A stretch of DNA of 64,000 nt from an uncultured Blautia sp. (GTDB lineage: Bacteria > Bacillota > Clostridia > Lachnospirales > Lachnospiraceae). Positions 35,998-44,966 of the stretch are shown here, piece after piece. Location: NCBI RefSeq assembly GCF_934372025.1, contig NZ_CAKROJ010000008.1:1-64000 (forward strand). The letters are read 5' to 3'. Numbering within the stretch: position 1 is the stretch's first letter; the number at the start of each line of letters is the position of its first letter. The notes beneath the pieces were generated by a model. That model did no database searches, was not told where the DNA came from, and was given only the letters and a program-made list of their open reading frames with translations. The translations under genes were made by a program, and so were the position numbers.

Positions 35998-36101
35998 GCT
36001 TATATGACGTAAGTTTAAGACTTATTGCATAAAAATATTGTGTATTATTTGCAAATAATTACCAAATATCAGAGAAAGTTATGCAATATGCACCAACCAT
36101 A

Positions 36102-36130
36102 TTGACAGAACAAAAAATAAAATGTATAAT
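36102..36130 (+). promoter_or_regulatory. promoter of the LacI-type regulator gene
   Basis: Perfect consensus: TTGACA at 36102-36107, a 17-base spacer and TATAAT at 36125-36130. The operator begins 8 bases after the -10. Confidence 0.88.
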
Positions 36131-36137
36131 TGCCATA

Positions 36138-36151
36138 TTGAAACGTTTCAA
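36138..36151. promoter_or_regulatory. operator palindrome for the LacI-type regulator (copy 1)
   Basis: Perfect palindrome TTGAAACGTTTCAA with the central CG typical of LacI-family sites. It covers the expected transcription start of the regulator gene, implying autoregulation. An identical copy lies at 37258. It is two bases shorter in its core than a CcpA cre site. Confidence 0.8.
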
Positions 36152-36179
36152 AAGTGGCTTCGAATAGGGGAAATGACGA

Positions 36180-37208
36180 ATGGATAAATCCACGAAAAAA
36201 AGAGCCACGATCACACAAGTGGCTAAATATGCTGGTGTATCTGTTGGGACGGTTTCGAATTATCTGAATGGTACAGCAAGTGTCTCAAATGACAGAGCGA
36301 AGAGAATACAGCAGGCTATCGATGAGCTTGATTATATTCCTGATACTCTGGCAAGTTCTCTCAGAAGAAAAGACAGTACTGCTATACATGTGTTGACACC
36401 TCATCTGGACAGCACTTTCTATACAAGCACAATCAGTACTCTGATGCATTGTGCATATAAGGCTGGCTATACCGTTCATATTTCCAGTTATGAATACTCG
36501 GCTGATATTGAAAAGCAGCAGCTGAGGGCATTGGAAAGCAGCAAACCTGGTACATCTGTCATTGTCTTTAATGGATTTGATGATCTTGGCGAGATTAAAC
36601 GACTTGCAAAAAAACAGATCCATGTAATACTGGCGGATCGTCATGAGATTCCAGGATACACTTCAAGTGTTATTTTTGACAATCGCAGAGCACCTTTTGA
36701 AATCGTGTGCCTGCTGAAAAACAGAAACTACAAACGAATAGGACTTTTTACAGAACCTACAAAACTGCAAAATATCCGTGAAAGAGGAGAAGGTTTTCTT
36801 GAGGCAATGAGATTTTTTGGATTTCAAAATCCCGAATGCGATGTCTATTCTCGCCCAGATCTTTCATTGGATAAATTAAAAAACGGTTATCTTTATATGA
36901 TGGAAATTCTTGAATCGCACAAGCGTGAAGAATTACCGGATGCCTGGATTGCAACTTCTGATTATCTGGCATTTGGAATGATGAGAGCGATTAACGAGAA
37001 AGGATATTCCATACCTGAAGATTTTGGAATTGTCGGTTATGACAATATTGAAATTTCAGGCTATGTCAACCCAAGACTCACCACAGTTGAACAAAATCAG
37101 AAATTATTTGGTAAAACATTATGGTCTGTGATCACTGATTATAATAAGACTGGGAAATATCAGAATATTGAGTTACCACAGAAAATAAAGATGCGAGGAT
37201 CTTGCTAA
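36180..37208 (+). CDS. LacI-family transcriptional regulator of the sugar operon
   Basis: A 342-residue regulator. The N-terminal helix-turn-helix is ITQVAKYAGVSVGTVSNYLN, followed by the hinge helix DTLASSLRRK and a periplasmic-binding-like effector domain (HVLTPHLDSTFY). It is transcribed towards the transport operon, 196 bases before the binding-protein gene. The same palindrome precedes both genes, so it probably represses itself and the operon until its sugar ligand binds. The ligand is unknown. Confidence 0.93.
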   Translation: MDKSTKKRATITQVAKYAGVSVGTVSNYLNGTASVSNDRAKRIQQAIDELDYIPDTLASSLRRKDSTAIHVLTPHLDSTFYTSTISTLMHCAYKAGYTVHISSYEYSADIEKQQLRALESSKPGTSVIVFNGFDDLGEIKRLAKKQIHVILADRHEIPGYTSSVIFDNRRAPFEIVCLLKNRNYKRIGLFTEPTKLQNIRERGEGFLEAMRFFGFQNPECDVYSRPDLSLDKLKNGYLYMMEILESHKREELPDAWIATSDYLAFGMMRAINEKGYSIPEDFGIVGYDNIEISGYVNPRLTTVEQNQKLFGKTLWSVITDYNKTGKYQNIELPQKIKMRGSC

Positions 37209-37257
37209 AATTAATAATTGTGTACTGAAACAGGTATACAATTATTTTTAAAAAATA

Positions 37258-37271
37258 TTGAAACGTTTCAA
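37258..37271. promoter_or_regulatory. operator palindrome for the LacI-type regulator (copy 2)
   Basis: TTGAAACGTTTCAA, identical to copy 1, with the flank ATA shared on the left side. It lies 134 bases before the binding-protein gene. I could not identify a convincing -35/-10 pair beside it. Confidence 0.8.
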
Positions 37272-37404
37272 ACGGTATTAAATTTAAAATGGGGTACAAA
37301 TATCTGAACGTGAGAAGGGAGGCGAACGGTGTTCGGATCATATGGGATAAAAGCAAAATGCCGTATGGAAGTTTCATAAGCTAATTAAAAGGAGGATTTT
37401 TACA

Positions 37405-38454
37405 ATGAAAAAAACAATCGTTATGACTTTATGTGCTGCTATGGCAGTTGGAATGATCGGATCAGTTTCTACTGTATATGCTGCAGAACCAGATATCACA
37501 GCAGATGAAGCTATCAAAAAAGCAGCTGAAGAAGAATGGGAAATCGCAGTTGTACCGAAAGATTCTACAAATCCATGGTTTGTTCGTATGGACACTGGTG
37601 TTAAAGAAGTAGCTGATGAAGCTGGTGTTAACTGCTATCAGATTGACACAGGTACAATCGATGCAACAAAACAGGCACAGTTAGTAGAAGACCTTATTGC
37701 TCAGGGTGTAGATGCCATTTGTGTTGTTCCAGTTGATATGGAATCTATGGATTCAACATTGAAGAAAGCAAAAGACGCTGGTATCGTTGTTATCACTCAT
37801 GAGGGCGCTGATCTTAAAAATGTAGATTATGATATTGAAGCATTCTCAAACGAAGGATACGGTGCGTTTATTATGCAGAACCTTGCTGAAGCTATGGGAG
37901 AAGAAGGAGTTTATACTACTATGGTAGCTTCTCTTACAAATGGTTCTCATAATGAATGGGCTGATGCAGCTGTTGAATATCAGAAAGAGCATTATCCAAA
38001 CATGACTCTTCTTGAGGATAATCCGCGTGTTGAATCTGATGACAATGGTGATACAGCTTATAACGTAGCAAAAGAGCTGATTAAAACTTATCCAGATCTG
38101 AAAGGTATCATGGGAACATCCTCCTTTGACGCGCCTGGTGTTGCACGTGCAATTCAGGAACTTGGTCTTGTTGATAAATTCTTCACATCCGGAACAGGAA
38201 TGCCGGCAGACAATGCTGAACTGTTAAAATCTGGCGTTATCAAATCCCTTACATTATGGGATCCTGCTAAATCTGGAGCAGCTATGGTTGACCTTGCATG
38301 TAAAGTACTTGCAGGTGAAGAAATCGGCGCACCTGTAAACCTCAATGTAGATGGTTACACAGAAATGACATTCCGTGAAGGAACAGAAACAGTTCTTGAA
38401 GGACAGGGCTGGATCACAATCGATGCAGACAACGTTGATGATTTTGGATTCTAA
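37405..38454 (+). CDS. sugar ABC transporter substrate-binding protein (RbsB/LsrB-like)
   Basis: A 349-residue binding protein of the periplasmic-binding-protein-like I fold. The signal peptide is residues 1-26, ending in STVYAA; there is no lipobox cysteine. The sugar-binding segments VVPKDSTNPWF and AICVVPVDMES resemble the ribose/autoinducer-2/rhamnose group. AAAGGAGG precedes the ATG. It is the first structural gene of the operon controlled by the upstream palindrome, and a stable hairpin follows it before the ATPase gene. Substrate unknown. Confidence 0.88.
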   Translation: MKKTIVMTLCAAMAVGMIGSVSTVYAAEPDITADEAIKKAAEEEWEIAVVPKDSTNPWFVRMDTGVKEVADEAGVNCYQIDTGTIDATKQAQLVEDLIAQGVDAICVVPVDMESMDSTLKKAKDAGIVVITHEGADLKNVDYDIEAFSNEGYGAFIMQNLAEAMGEEGVYTTMVASLTNGSHNEWADAAVEYQKEHYPNMTLLEDNPRVESDDNGDTAYNVAKELIKTYPDLKGIMGTSSFDAPGVARAIQELGLVDKFFTSGTGMPADNAELLKSGVIKSLTLWDPAKSGAAMVDLACKVLAGEEIGAPVNLNVDGYTEMTFREGTETVLEGQGWITIDADNVDDFGF

Positions 38455-38483
38455 ATTATACTAAAATATTATATGCTTACACG

Positions 38484-38514
38484 ATCAATCCGTCGGTTTT
38501 ACCGGCGGATTGAT
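38484..38514 (+). other. intercistronic hairpin without U-tract
   Basis: ATCAATCCGTCGG pairs with CCGGCGGATTGAT around TTTTA, with one G-T pair. TTTCC follows rather than a T-run. It probably stabilises the 3' end of the binding-protein message or attenuates expression of the downstream genes. Confidence 0.6.
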
Positions 38515-38565
38515 TTCCAAAATACCTGATTATCTCAGGTGTCGAATGACAGAGAGGAGGAAGTT

Positions 38566-40050
38566 ATGTCTCAGAGTTTGCTGAAAGCGGAGCATATCAA
38601 GATTTCCTTTGGAAATGTACATGCCCTTAAAGACGTTTCTTTGGAAATCCTTCCAGGTGAGATACACTGTCTCGCAGGAGAGAACGGTTGTGGTAAATCT
38701 ACCATTATTAAAATTATATCTGGTGTATATCAGAGAGATGGCGGAACAATTGAATTTAATGGTCAAAAACTTGATAAAATATCCCCGATTGATGCAATCA
38801 ATCTCGGAATTCAGGTAATTTATCAGGATTTTGCTCTTTTTCCAAATCTTACAGTTGCTGAAAATCTGGCACTTAACACCGAACTTGCATCTGGAAAGAA
38901 AACAGTCAGCTGGAAGAATGTAAGAAAAATTGCAGAAGACGCAGTATCAAAAATTAATTTCCAGGTTGATCTGGATCAGAAAGTACAGGAACTTACAGTA
39001 GCTCAGAAACAGATGGTTGCGATCAGCCGTGCATTAATGTCAAATGCGAAGCTGATCATTATGGACGAGCCTACAACAGCATTGACCAAAAAAGAAGTTA
39101 GTGCTTTGTTTAAGATTATTTTGAAATTAAAGGAACAGGGAATCGCAATCCTGTTTATTAGTCATAAATTGGATGAAGTATTTGAGATTTCTGATCGATT
39201 TACGATTTTCCGAGATGGAGAGCTTGTTGCAACAGGAAGTACCAAAGAACTTGATGATAAGAAATTTACTTATTATATGACAGGAAGAGAATTTTCAGAT
39301 AAAGTATTTGTTCCTGAAAATATCTCCGAGAAACCTGTTCTGGAATTAAAGAATCTTACACTTGATGGTGCATTTTCAGATATCAGTTTTAGCCTGAGAA
39401 GAGGAGAAATCCTTGGCATAACAGGCCTTCTGGATTCTGGACGTACAGAGCTTGCACTTTCCATGTTTGGACTCAAACCAGCTGATTCTGGACAGATTCT
39501 TAAAGACGGTAAAGAAATTAAGATTACCAATCCACGTGAAGCTATTTCAAATAGTATTGGATATGTTCCTGAAGACAGACTTTCAGAAGGCTTATTCCTT
39601 ACGCAGTCCATTGGTGATAATATTATTATCTCTGAAATCGATAAACTGAAAAAGAAAAATGGACAGTTTGACCTGAAAAAAAGAGATGAAGAAATTGAAA
39701 AATGGGTAAAAGAGCTTGAGATCAAGACCAAGAATCCTAATAATGCTGCTACAACTCTTTCCGGTGGTAACCAGCAGAGAATTGTACTTGCAAAATGGCT
39801 TGCTTGTAATCTGGATGTGATTATTCTGAATGGACCAACTGTAGGTGTTGATATTGGCTCCAAGCATGATATTCATATGGTTCTGCAGCGACTTGCTAAT
39901 CAGGGCCTAGGCGTTATTATCATCTCTGATGATCTTCCGGAAGTTATCCAGAACTGTTCAAGAGTTCTTGTAATCAAAGACGGTAAGATCAAATCCGAAC
40001 ATGATACCCAAAAAGTCAGTGAACAGATGATCATTGACGATATGATGTAG
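38566..40050 (+). CDS. sugar ABC transporter ATPase, double-domain (RbsA-like)
   Basis: A 494-residue fusion of two ABC domains. The N-half has Walker A GENGCGKS and a signature-like LTVAQKQMVAIS. The C-half has the degenerate Walker A GLLDSGRTE, typical of RbsA/MglA/XylG, and LSGGNQQRIVLAKWL. ATG 38566 is preferred to the in-frame start at 38539 because AGAGGAGG lies between them. The two permease genes follow at 12 and 0 bases. Confidence 0.95.
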   Translation: MSQSLLKAEHIKISFGNVHALKDVSLEILPGEIHCLAGENGCGKSTIIKIISGVYQRDGGTIEFNGQKLDKISPIDAINLGIQVIYQDFALFPNLTVAENLALNTELASGKKTVSWKNVRKIAEDAVSKINFQVDLDQKVQELTVAQKQMVAISRALMSNAKLIIMDEPTTALTKKEVSALFKIILKLKEQGIAILFISHKLDEVFEISDRFTIFRDGELVATGSTKELDDKKFTYYMTGREFSDKVFVPENISEKPVLELKNLTLDGAFSDISFSLRRGEILGITGLLDSGRTELALSMFGLKPADSGQILKDGKEIKITNPREAISNSIGYVPEDRLSEGLFLTQSIGDNIIISEIDKLKKKNGQFDLKKRDEEIEKWVKELEIKTKNPNNAATTLSGGNQQRIVLAKWLACNLDVIILNGPTVGVDIGSKHDIHMVLQRLANQGLGVIIISDDLPEVIQNCSRVLVIKDGKIKSEHDTQKVSEQMIIDDMM

Positions 40051-40061
40051 GAGGCGGTCAT

Positions 40062-41084
40062 ATGAATAAAAAGATAAAAAAAATGTTTCAATCAAATGAA
40101 CCGTATATTTTTCTTATCATAATTCTTCTTGGAATTGTGGTACAGATTCGATCCGGTCAGTTTTTTACAGCTAATAATATAGTTGACTTGTTAAGTGCCA
40201 TGATAGTACCTGGGCTTTTCGCTATTGCTGAATTTATGGCTTTGATTGCAGGAGGAATTGATGTTTCCTTCCCTGCTTTAGCTTCACTTTCAGCTTACGC
40301 AACAACCAAATTATTATTAGACAAGAATTATGAAGGAAATGTTTTTCTTGCATTTCTTATCGCCATTGCAATTGGAGCAGTACTTGGTGCCGTTAATGGC
40401 TATTTTATTGGTTATCTTAATCTTAATGCAATGATCGTTACACTTGGTTCTGCAAGTATTTTCCAGGGTATTATGCAAGGTACATTAAGAGCAAATCAGC
40501 TTTCGGTGATTCCTCCTGGAATGAAAAGTTTTGGAACAGCAGCATTTATTACAGCAACTAATAAATCCAACGGATTGACATCCGTTCTGCCATACACTTT
40601 TATCATTCTGGTAATCGTCTGTGCATTAATGCATTTTGTGTTACAGTATACCATTTTCGGTCGTGGAATCTATGCAATCGGTGGAAATCCGCAGAGTGCA
40701 CATACTGCTGGATTTAACGTTAAGAGAACAAAATTCATCATGTACATTATTATTGGTATGATCGCATCAGCCAGTGGTATCTGTCGTGTATGTATGATGC
40801 AGCAGATGCATCCAACCAATATGCTTGGAATGGAAATGAATATTATCGCTGGTGTTGTTCTCGGTGGAGTAGCGCTTACTGGTGGTGCTGGTACCTTAAC
40901 AGGATGTATGCTTGGTACATTTTTGATCATCCTTGTACAGAATTCTATGATTCTTCTTGGAATCCCAACTACCTGGAGTGCTGTTTTTGTAGGCCTTGTA
41001 ATCGTGATCGGCGTATCTCTGACTGCATGGCAGTCAAACCGAACCTCTAAAAGCCAAAAGAAAGCAGTAAAGGAGGGCGCGTGA
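40062..41084 (+). CDS. sugar ABC transporter permease 1 (RbsC-like)
   Basis: A 340-residue membrane protein of the ribose-type permease family with about nine to ten hydrophobic segments. FMALIAGGIDVSFPALASLS and IYAIGGNPQSAHTAGFNVKR are family signatures. TAGGAGG precedes the ATG. It shares its stop (TGA 41082-41084) with the start of the second permease, so a heterodimeric channel is likely. Confidence 0.93.
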   Translation: MNKKIKKMFQSNEPYIFLIIILLGIVVQIRSGQFFTANNIVDLLSAMIVPGLFAIAEFMALIAGGIDVSFPALASLSAYATTKLLLDKNYEGNVFLAFLIAIAIGAVLGAVNGYFIGYLNLNAMIVTLGSASIFQGIMQGTLRANQLSVIPPGMKSFGTAAFITATNKSNGLTSVLPYTFIILVIVCALMHFVLQYTIFGRGIYAIGGNPQSAHTAGFNVKRTKFIMYIIIGMIASASGICRVCMMQQMHPTNMLGMEMNIIAGVVLGGVALTGGAGTLTGCMLGTFLIILVQNSMILLGIPTTWSAVFVGLVIVIGVSLTAWQSNRTSKSQKKAVKEGA

Positions 41085-42076
41085 TGAACAAGATTAAAAG
41101 CTTATATAAGAAAAATGAAGAAGTGACCCGTCTGTTAGTCATCATGGTATTCTGGCTCATATTTATGGCGCTGACTCAGTCCAAAAAGTTTTATACTGGA
41201 ATGAATTTCCTTACCATGGCAGGACAGTTCCCTGAATATGGTTTGATGGCCCTGGGTGGTATGTTATGTATGATTACTGGCGGCATCGATCTTTCTGTTG
41301 TTGGTGCAGCCAATATGACTTCTATCCTTACAGTATTTACATTGACCAGGTTTTTTGGAACTGATGGAACTATGCCACTTGCATTTTCCGTAGTGATCTT
41401 CCTGATCGCAATTGTTACCGGCGTTGTTGTAGGAGGCGTAAATGCTTTCCTCATATCCAAACTCGGTGTTCCACCAATCCTTGCAACTCTCGGTGTGAAT
41501 GAACTCCTCACAGGTCTGTGTGTGGTAATGACAAATGGTTCTGCTGTTTCTTCATTCCCGAAACAGTATTGTGATTTCTTCTCTGGAAATATGTTTGGAT
41601 TTATTCCAAGAAGACTTCTGGTATTTGTCGTAGTTGCAATTATTATCTGGTTTATGCTGGAACATTGCACTTATGGTACTAAACTTCGTCTCTATGGTAC
41701 AAATGCACATGTAGCTAAATTTTCAGGAATTAATACCACAGCGCTGTTGTTCAGAACACATATCACTTCATCTATCTGCGCAGCACTTGGTGGATTGATG
41801 ATGCTTGCTACTTATTCCTCTGCAAGAGCAGATTATGGTTCGAACTATACGATGCAGTCAATCCTTTTGGTTGTTCTTGGTGGAGTCAGCCCGAACGGCG
41901 GTAAAGGAAAGATTTCTGGTGTAATAACAGCGATTGTTCTGCTGAAGATGATTGAATCTGGTATCAACCGTTTCAGAAGTGTTTCTACATATTATGTTAC
42001 ATTGATCTGGGGTGCTGTTCTGATTCTTGCACTTGTGATTGATTATATCAGCCAGAAACCAAAACGTGCTAAATAA
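41084..42076 (+). CDS. sugar ABC transporter permease 2 (RbsC-like)
   Basis: A 330-residue paralogue of the preceding permease with the same signatures (MITGGIDLSVVGAANMTS, LRLYGTNAHVAKFSGINT). Start ATG 41084 is 7 bases after GGAGG at 41072-41076; GTG 41081 is an alternative one codon earlier. It overlaps permease 1 by one base, which points to coupled, equimolar synthesis. Confidence 0.92.
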   Translation: MNKIKSLYKKNEEVTRLLVIMVFWLIFMALTQSKKFYTGMNFLTMAGQFPEYGLMALGGMLCMITGGIDLSVVGAANMTSILTVFTLTRFFGTDGTMPLAFSVVIFLIAIVTGVVVGGVNAFLISKLGVPPILATLGVNELLTGLCVVMTNGSAVSSFPKQYCDFFSGNMFGFIPRRLLVFVVVAIIIWFMLEHCTYGTKLRLYGTNAHVAKFSGINTTALLFRTHITSSICAALGGLMMLATYSSARADYGSNYTMQSILLVVLGGVSPNGGKGKISGVITAIVLLKMIESGINRFRSVSTYYVTLIWGAVLILALVIDYISQKPKRAK

Positions 42077-42095
42077 TAAGAAAGGAAATAATCCT

Positions 42096-42842
42096 ATGAG
42101 TAAAAAAGTTCTTTTTGTCGGAGAATCCTGGAGTGCCACGTTAATGGAGGTAAAAGGATTTAACAGTTTCTTTTCTTCAAAATATGAAACTGGATTGGGT
42201 TGGATTGATAAAGCAATCGAAAAGGCCGGATATGAATTTGAATATATGCCTAATCATATTGCAAATGATCATTTTCCATTTACACTGGAAGAACTTAACG
42301 AATATTCGTGTATCATCCTTTCTGATGTTGGCGCAGATACATTACTGATTCCATCTGCCACATTTGGAATGAGTAAAATTCTTCCAAACCGCTGTCAGCT
42401 GCTTAAGGAATATGTTCTCGGTGGTGGTGGACTTCTGATGTTTGGCGGTTATATGACTTTTAATGGAGTTGGCGGACAGGGAAAATGGTGGGCAACGCCT
42501 GTACAGGATGTGCTTCCTGTACAATTGCTTCCATATGATGACCGTATGGAACATTGTGAAGGTGTATGTGCCGAAGTAATTCTTCCGGAGCATCCGATAT
42601 TTGAAGGAATAGAAGGTGAGTGGCCGCCAGTACTTGGTTACAATAAAAGTACGATTAAACCAGAAGCAGAGCTTGCTGCAACTGTCTGTGGAGATCCTTT
42701 TATCGCTTTTGGAAATTATGGTAAAGGAAAAACTGCAATTTTTTCAAGTGACTGCTCCCCTCACTGGGCACCGCCGGAGTTCTGCAACTGGAAATATTAT
42801 AATGTATTGTTTAAAAACATCATCAATTACATAGCTAAATAA
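42096..42842 (+). CDS. GATase1-like domain protein (putative glutamine amidotransferase family)
   Basis: A 248-residue cytoplasmic protein starting with KKVLFVGESWSATLMEVKG, a pattern I associate with the GATase1-like family PF07090. The strand that normally ends in the nucleophilic cysteine reads LLMFGGYMTF, with Gly instead of Cys. Amidotransferase activity is therefore unlikely. It may bind or process the imported sugar or its phosphate. ATG 42096 follows AAAGGAAA. It lies between permease 2 and the RpiB-like isomerase in the same operon. Function unknown. Confidence 0.75.
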   Translation: MSKKVLFVGESWSATLMEVKGFNSFFSSKYETGLGWIDKAIEKAGYEFEYMPNHIANDHFPFTLEELNEYSCIILSDVGADTLLIPSATFGMSKILPNRCQLLKEYVLGGGGLLMFGGYMTFNGVGGQGKWWATPVQDVLPVQLLPYDDRMEHCEGVCAEVILPEHPIFEGIEGEWPPVLGYNKSTIKPEAELAATVCGDPFIAFGNYGKGKTAIFSSDCSPHWAPPEFCNWKYYNVLFKNIINYIAK

Positions 42843-42874
42843 AAATCAAAGAGTTATAACAAGGAGGTAATGAC

Positions 42875-43462
42875 ATGAAGACAATTAAAGACAAACAGAT
42901 TCTTGTTGGTGCTGATTTTGCAGGATTTCCGCTTAAAGAAGCAGTAGTGGCTCATCTGAAAGAGTATGGATGGACAGTAACTGATGTCGGTGTCAGATCA
43001 CCTGAAGATACGGATACGGACCTGATGTTCCATCGAATCGGACTTCGTGTTGGATCTATGATTTCTGAAGGAGAGTTTGAACGTGCGCTGATCTTCTGCG
43101 GAACCGGCATGGGAATACATATTGCAGCAAGTAAGTGCCCAGGTGTTTCGGCTGGTGTAGTAGAAAGTGTTCCGGCAGCTCTTCGTGCAATTACCGGAAA
43201 TGGTGTCAATGTTCTTGCAATGGGTGCTTTTTATGTTGCACCTAAGATGGGCTGTGATATTGCCGATGCATACCTGAGCCATAATCTTGGAGATGGTTAC
43301 GAATATTGGCCTAATTTTTATGAGTTCCATAAACTTGCATGCGATGAATTAGATGCCTTTAATTATGAAGAATATAAAGCAAATGGATTTAAGCTGAAAC
43401 ATTTAGGAGATTATCCGCTTGATCTTGTAGATGATCCTACTCTTTTCGGAGGAAAAAAATAA
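42875..43462 (+). CDS. RpiB/LacA/LacB-family sugar-phosphate isomerase
   Basis: A 195-residue isomerase. The catalytic cysteine loop FCGTGMGIHIAASK is intact. The N-terminal phosphate/ring-opening motif is GADFAG, with Phe where typical RpiB has His (DHAG). It is about 45 residues longer than E. coli RpiB, with a C-terminal extension from about residue 150. Members interconvert aldose and ketose phosphates, such as ribose-5-P, allose-6-P, galactose-6-P or erythrulose-4-P. It should act on the product of the PfkB kinase that follows by one base. AGGAGG precedes the ATG. Confidence 0.88.
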   Translation: MKTIKDKQILVGADFAGFPLKEAVVAHLKEYGWTVTDVGVRSPEDTDTDLMFHRIGLRVGSMISEGEFERALIFCGTGMGIHIAASKCPGVSAGVVESVPAALRAITGNGVNVLAMGAFYVAPKMGCDIADAYLSHNLGDGYEYWPNFYEFHKLACDELDAFNYEEYKANGFKLKHLGDYPLDLVDDPTLFGGKK

Positions 43463-43463
43463 T

Positions 43464-44342
43464 ATGAAAGTATTGAATTTTGGTTCTCTGAATCTGGACT
43501 ATGTATACCAGGTGGAATCAATCCTGATTCCGGGAGAGACGCAGGCATCAAAAGACCGACAGATCTTTTGTGGCGGAAAAGGGCTGAATCAGTCTATTGC
43601 ACTTGCTAAAGCCGGAATTCCTGTTTATCATGCCGGCCTGATTGGAGAGGGTGGGGAACCACTTCTTGAAGTATGCAAAGAGAATGGTGTGAATACTGAG
43701 TTCATCCGACAAATACCAGGGCCAAGTGGACATACCGTTATACAGGTTGACAAGAATGGACAGAACTGTATTCTTCTTTTTGGCGGCTCCAACCGAAGTA
43801 TGACCAGAGAATTTGTAGATGAAGTTCTTGATTCTTTTGAAGAAGGAGATATTATTCTTTTACAGAATGAAATTAATGAACTGGATTATATCATTGACCG
43901 TGCATATGCCAGACATATGATGATCATTTTAAATCCATCTCCATTTGACCAGGCACTGGAACACTGTGATCTTACAAAAATTAGTCTTTTCCTGATGAAT
44001 GAAATTGAAGGATTTCAGATCACCGGTGAAAAGGAGCCTGACAAAATCCTTCAAAAAGTAAAGGAGCTTTATCCAAATGCAAAAGTTGTGCTGACCCTTG
44101 GAAGCGATGGTTCTGTTTATCAGGATGATACAGAAATCTACAGACAGGGTATTTATAAAGTAAAAGCAGTCGACACTACAGCTGCAGGAGATACCTTTAC
44201 CGGTTACTTTATTTCGTCAATAATAGATGGGCTTCCTGTGCAGGAAGGTCTGAAACTTGCAGCAAGAGCATCAGCCATTGCCGTTTCCAGACCTGGCGCA
44301 ACAGCATCGATTCCATTACGCAGTGAAGTGATAAACGAATAA
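43464..44342 (+). CDS. PfkB-family sugar kinase (ribokinase-like)
   Basis: A 292-residue kinase with the two PfkB signatures: CGGKGLNQSIALAKAG near residue 32 and the catalytic DTTAAGDTFTG near residue 240, containing the catalytic Asp. Start ATG 43464 follows GGAGG at 43449-43453; an in-frame upstream start at 43431 lies inside the isomerase gene. It is the last gene of the sugar operon and would phosphorylate the imported sugar. Ribose, another pentose, a tetrose or a rare hexose are all possible. Confidence 0.92.
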   Translation: MKVLNFGSLNLDYVYQVESILIPGETQASKDRQIFCGGKGLNQSIALAKAGIPVYHAGLIGEGGEPLLEVCKENGVNTEFIRQIPGPSGHTVIQVDKNGQNCILLFGGSNRSMTREFVDEVLDSFEEGDIILLQNEINELDYIIDRAYARHMMIILNPSPFDQALEHCDLTKISLFLMNEIEGFQITGEKEPDKILQKVKELYPNAKVVLTLGSDGSVYQDDTEIYRQGIYKVKAVDTTAAGDTFTGYFISSIIDGLPVQEGLKLAARASAIAVSRPGATASIPLRSEVINE

Positions 44343-44380
44343 TGTGCCGGAAAAATATAGAAATAAAAACAAAAATTTCG

Positions 44381-44409
44381 TTGACAAATGGGTGCCTCCT
44401 ATGTATAAT
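44381..44409 (+). promoter_or_regulatory. promoter of yceD-rpmF
   Basis: Perfect consensus TTGACA at 44381-44386, a 17-base spacer and TATAAT at 44404-44409. Confidence 0.9.
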
Positions 44410-44435
44410 TGGTTAAGTGTGAATAGGAGAGAATT

Positions 44436-44963
44436 ATGCAGATTCATTTATCAGATATTACAGACAGTGAAGGAAAAATCATACAGATCAGTTCTGAAGT
44501 GGAATTAGAGAAAATTGCATTTCAGATGGGAGAATTTCCGGTTTTGGATAAGACTCCTGCTGAACTTAAAATTTCCAATACAGGAAATAAGGTTCTTGAA
44601 CTGACAGGCAAAGGCAGTATTACTGTAGGAATTCCATGTGATCGTTGTCTGGAACAGGTATCCGTTTCAATTCCATATGAGATTGACCGCAAGCTGGATA
44701 TGAAACAGTCTGATAAAGACAGAGTAGAAAATCTGGATGAAAATGACTATCTCACTGGCATGGACCTGGATGTGGACCGGTTGGTCTATCTTGAGGTACT
44801 GATGAGCTGGCCTTTGAAAGTTCTTTGTAAAGAGGACTGCAAAGGAATATGCAGCCAGTGTGGGAAGAATCTGAATGAGGGTCCCTGCGGATGTGCAGAG
44901 GAGCCGAAGGATCCCCGTATGGCAGCCATCAGTGATATATTTAGTAAATTTAAGGAGGTGTAA
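44436..44963 (+). CDS. yceD: YceD/DUF177 family protein
   Basis: A 175-residue protein of the DUF177 family, linked to 23S rRNA maturation and nearly always encoded before rpmF. Zinc-type cysteines are seen in CDRCLEQ and later CKGICSQCG, CGCAEE, and the family end motif DPRMAAISDIFSKFK is present. ATAGGAGAG precedes the ATG. AAGGAGGTG for rpmF lies inside its last codons. Confidence 0.92.
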   Translation: MQIHLSDITDSEGKIIQISSEVELEKIAFQMGEFPVLDKTPAELKISNTGNKVLELTGKGSITVGIPCDRCLEQVSVSIPYEIDRKLDMKQSDKDRVENLDENDYLTGMDLDVDRLVYLEVLMSWPLKVLCKEDCKGICSQCGKNLNEGPCGCAEEPKDPRMAAISDIFSKFKEV

Positions 44964-44966
44964 CCT

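Noticed and set aside
36138..36151. CcpA catabolite-response (cre) site
   Set aside because: The core is two bases shorter than the cre pattern, and the identical copy at 37258 with an adjacent LacI-type gene explains it better.
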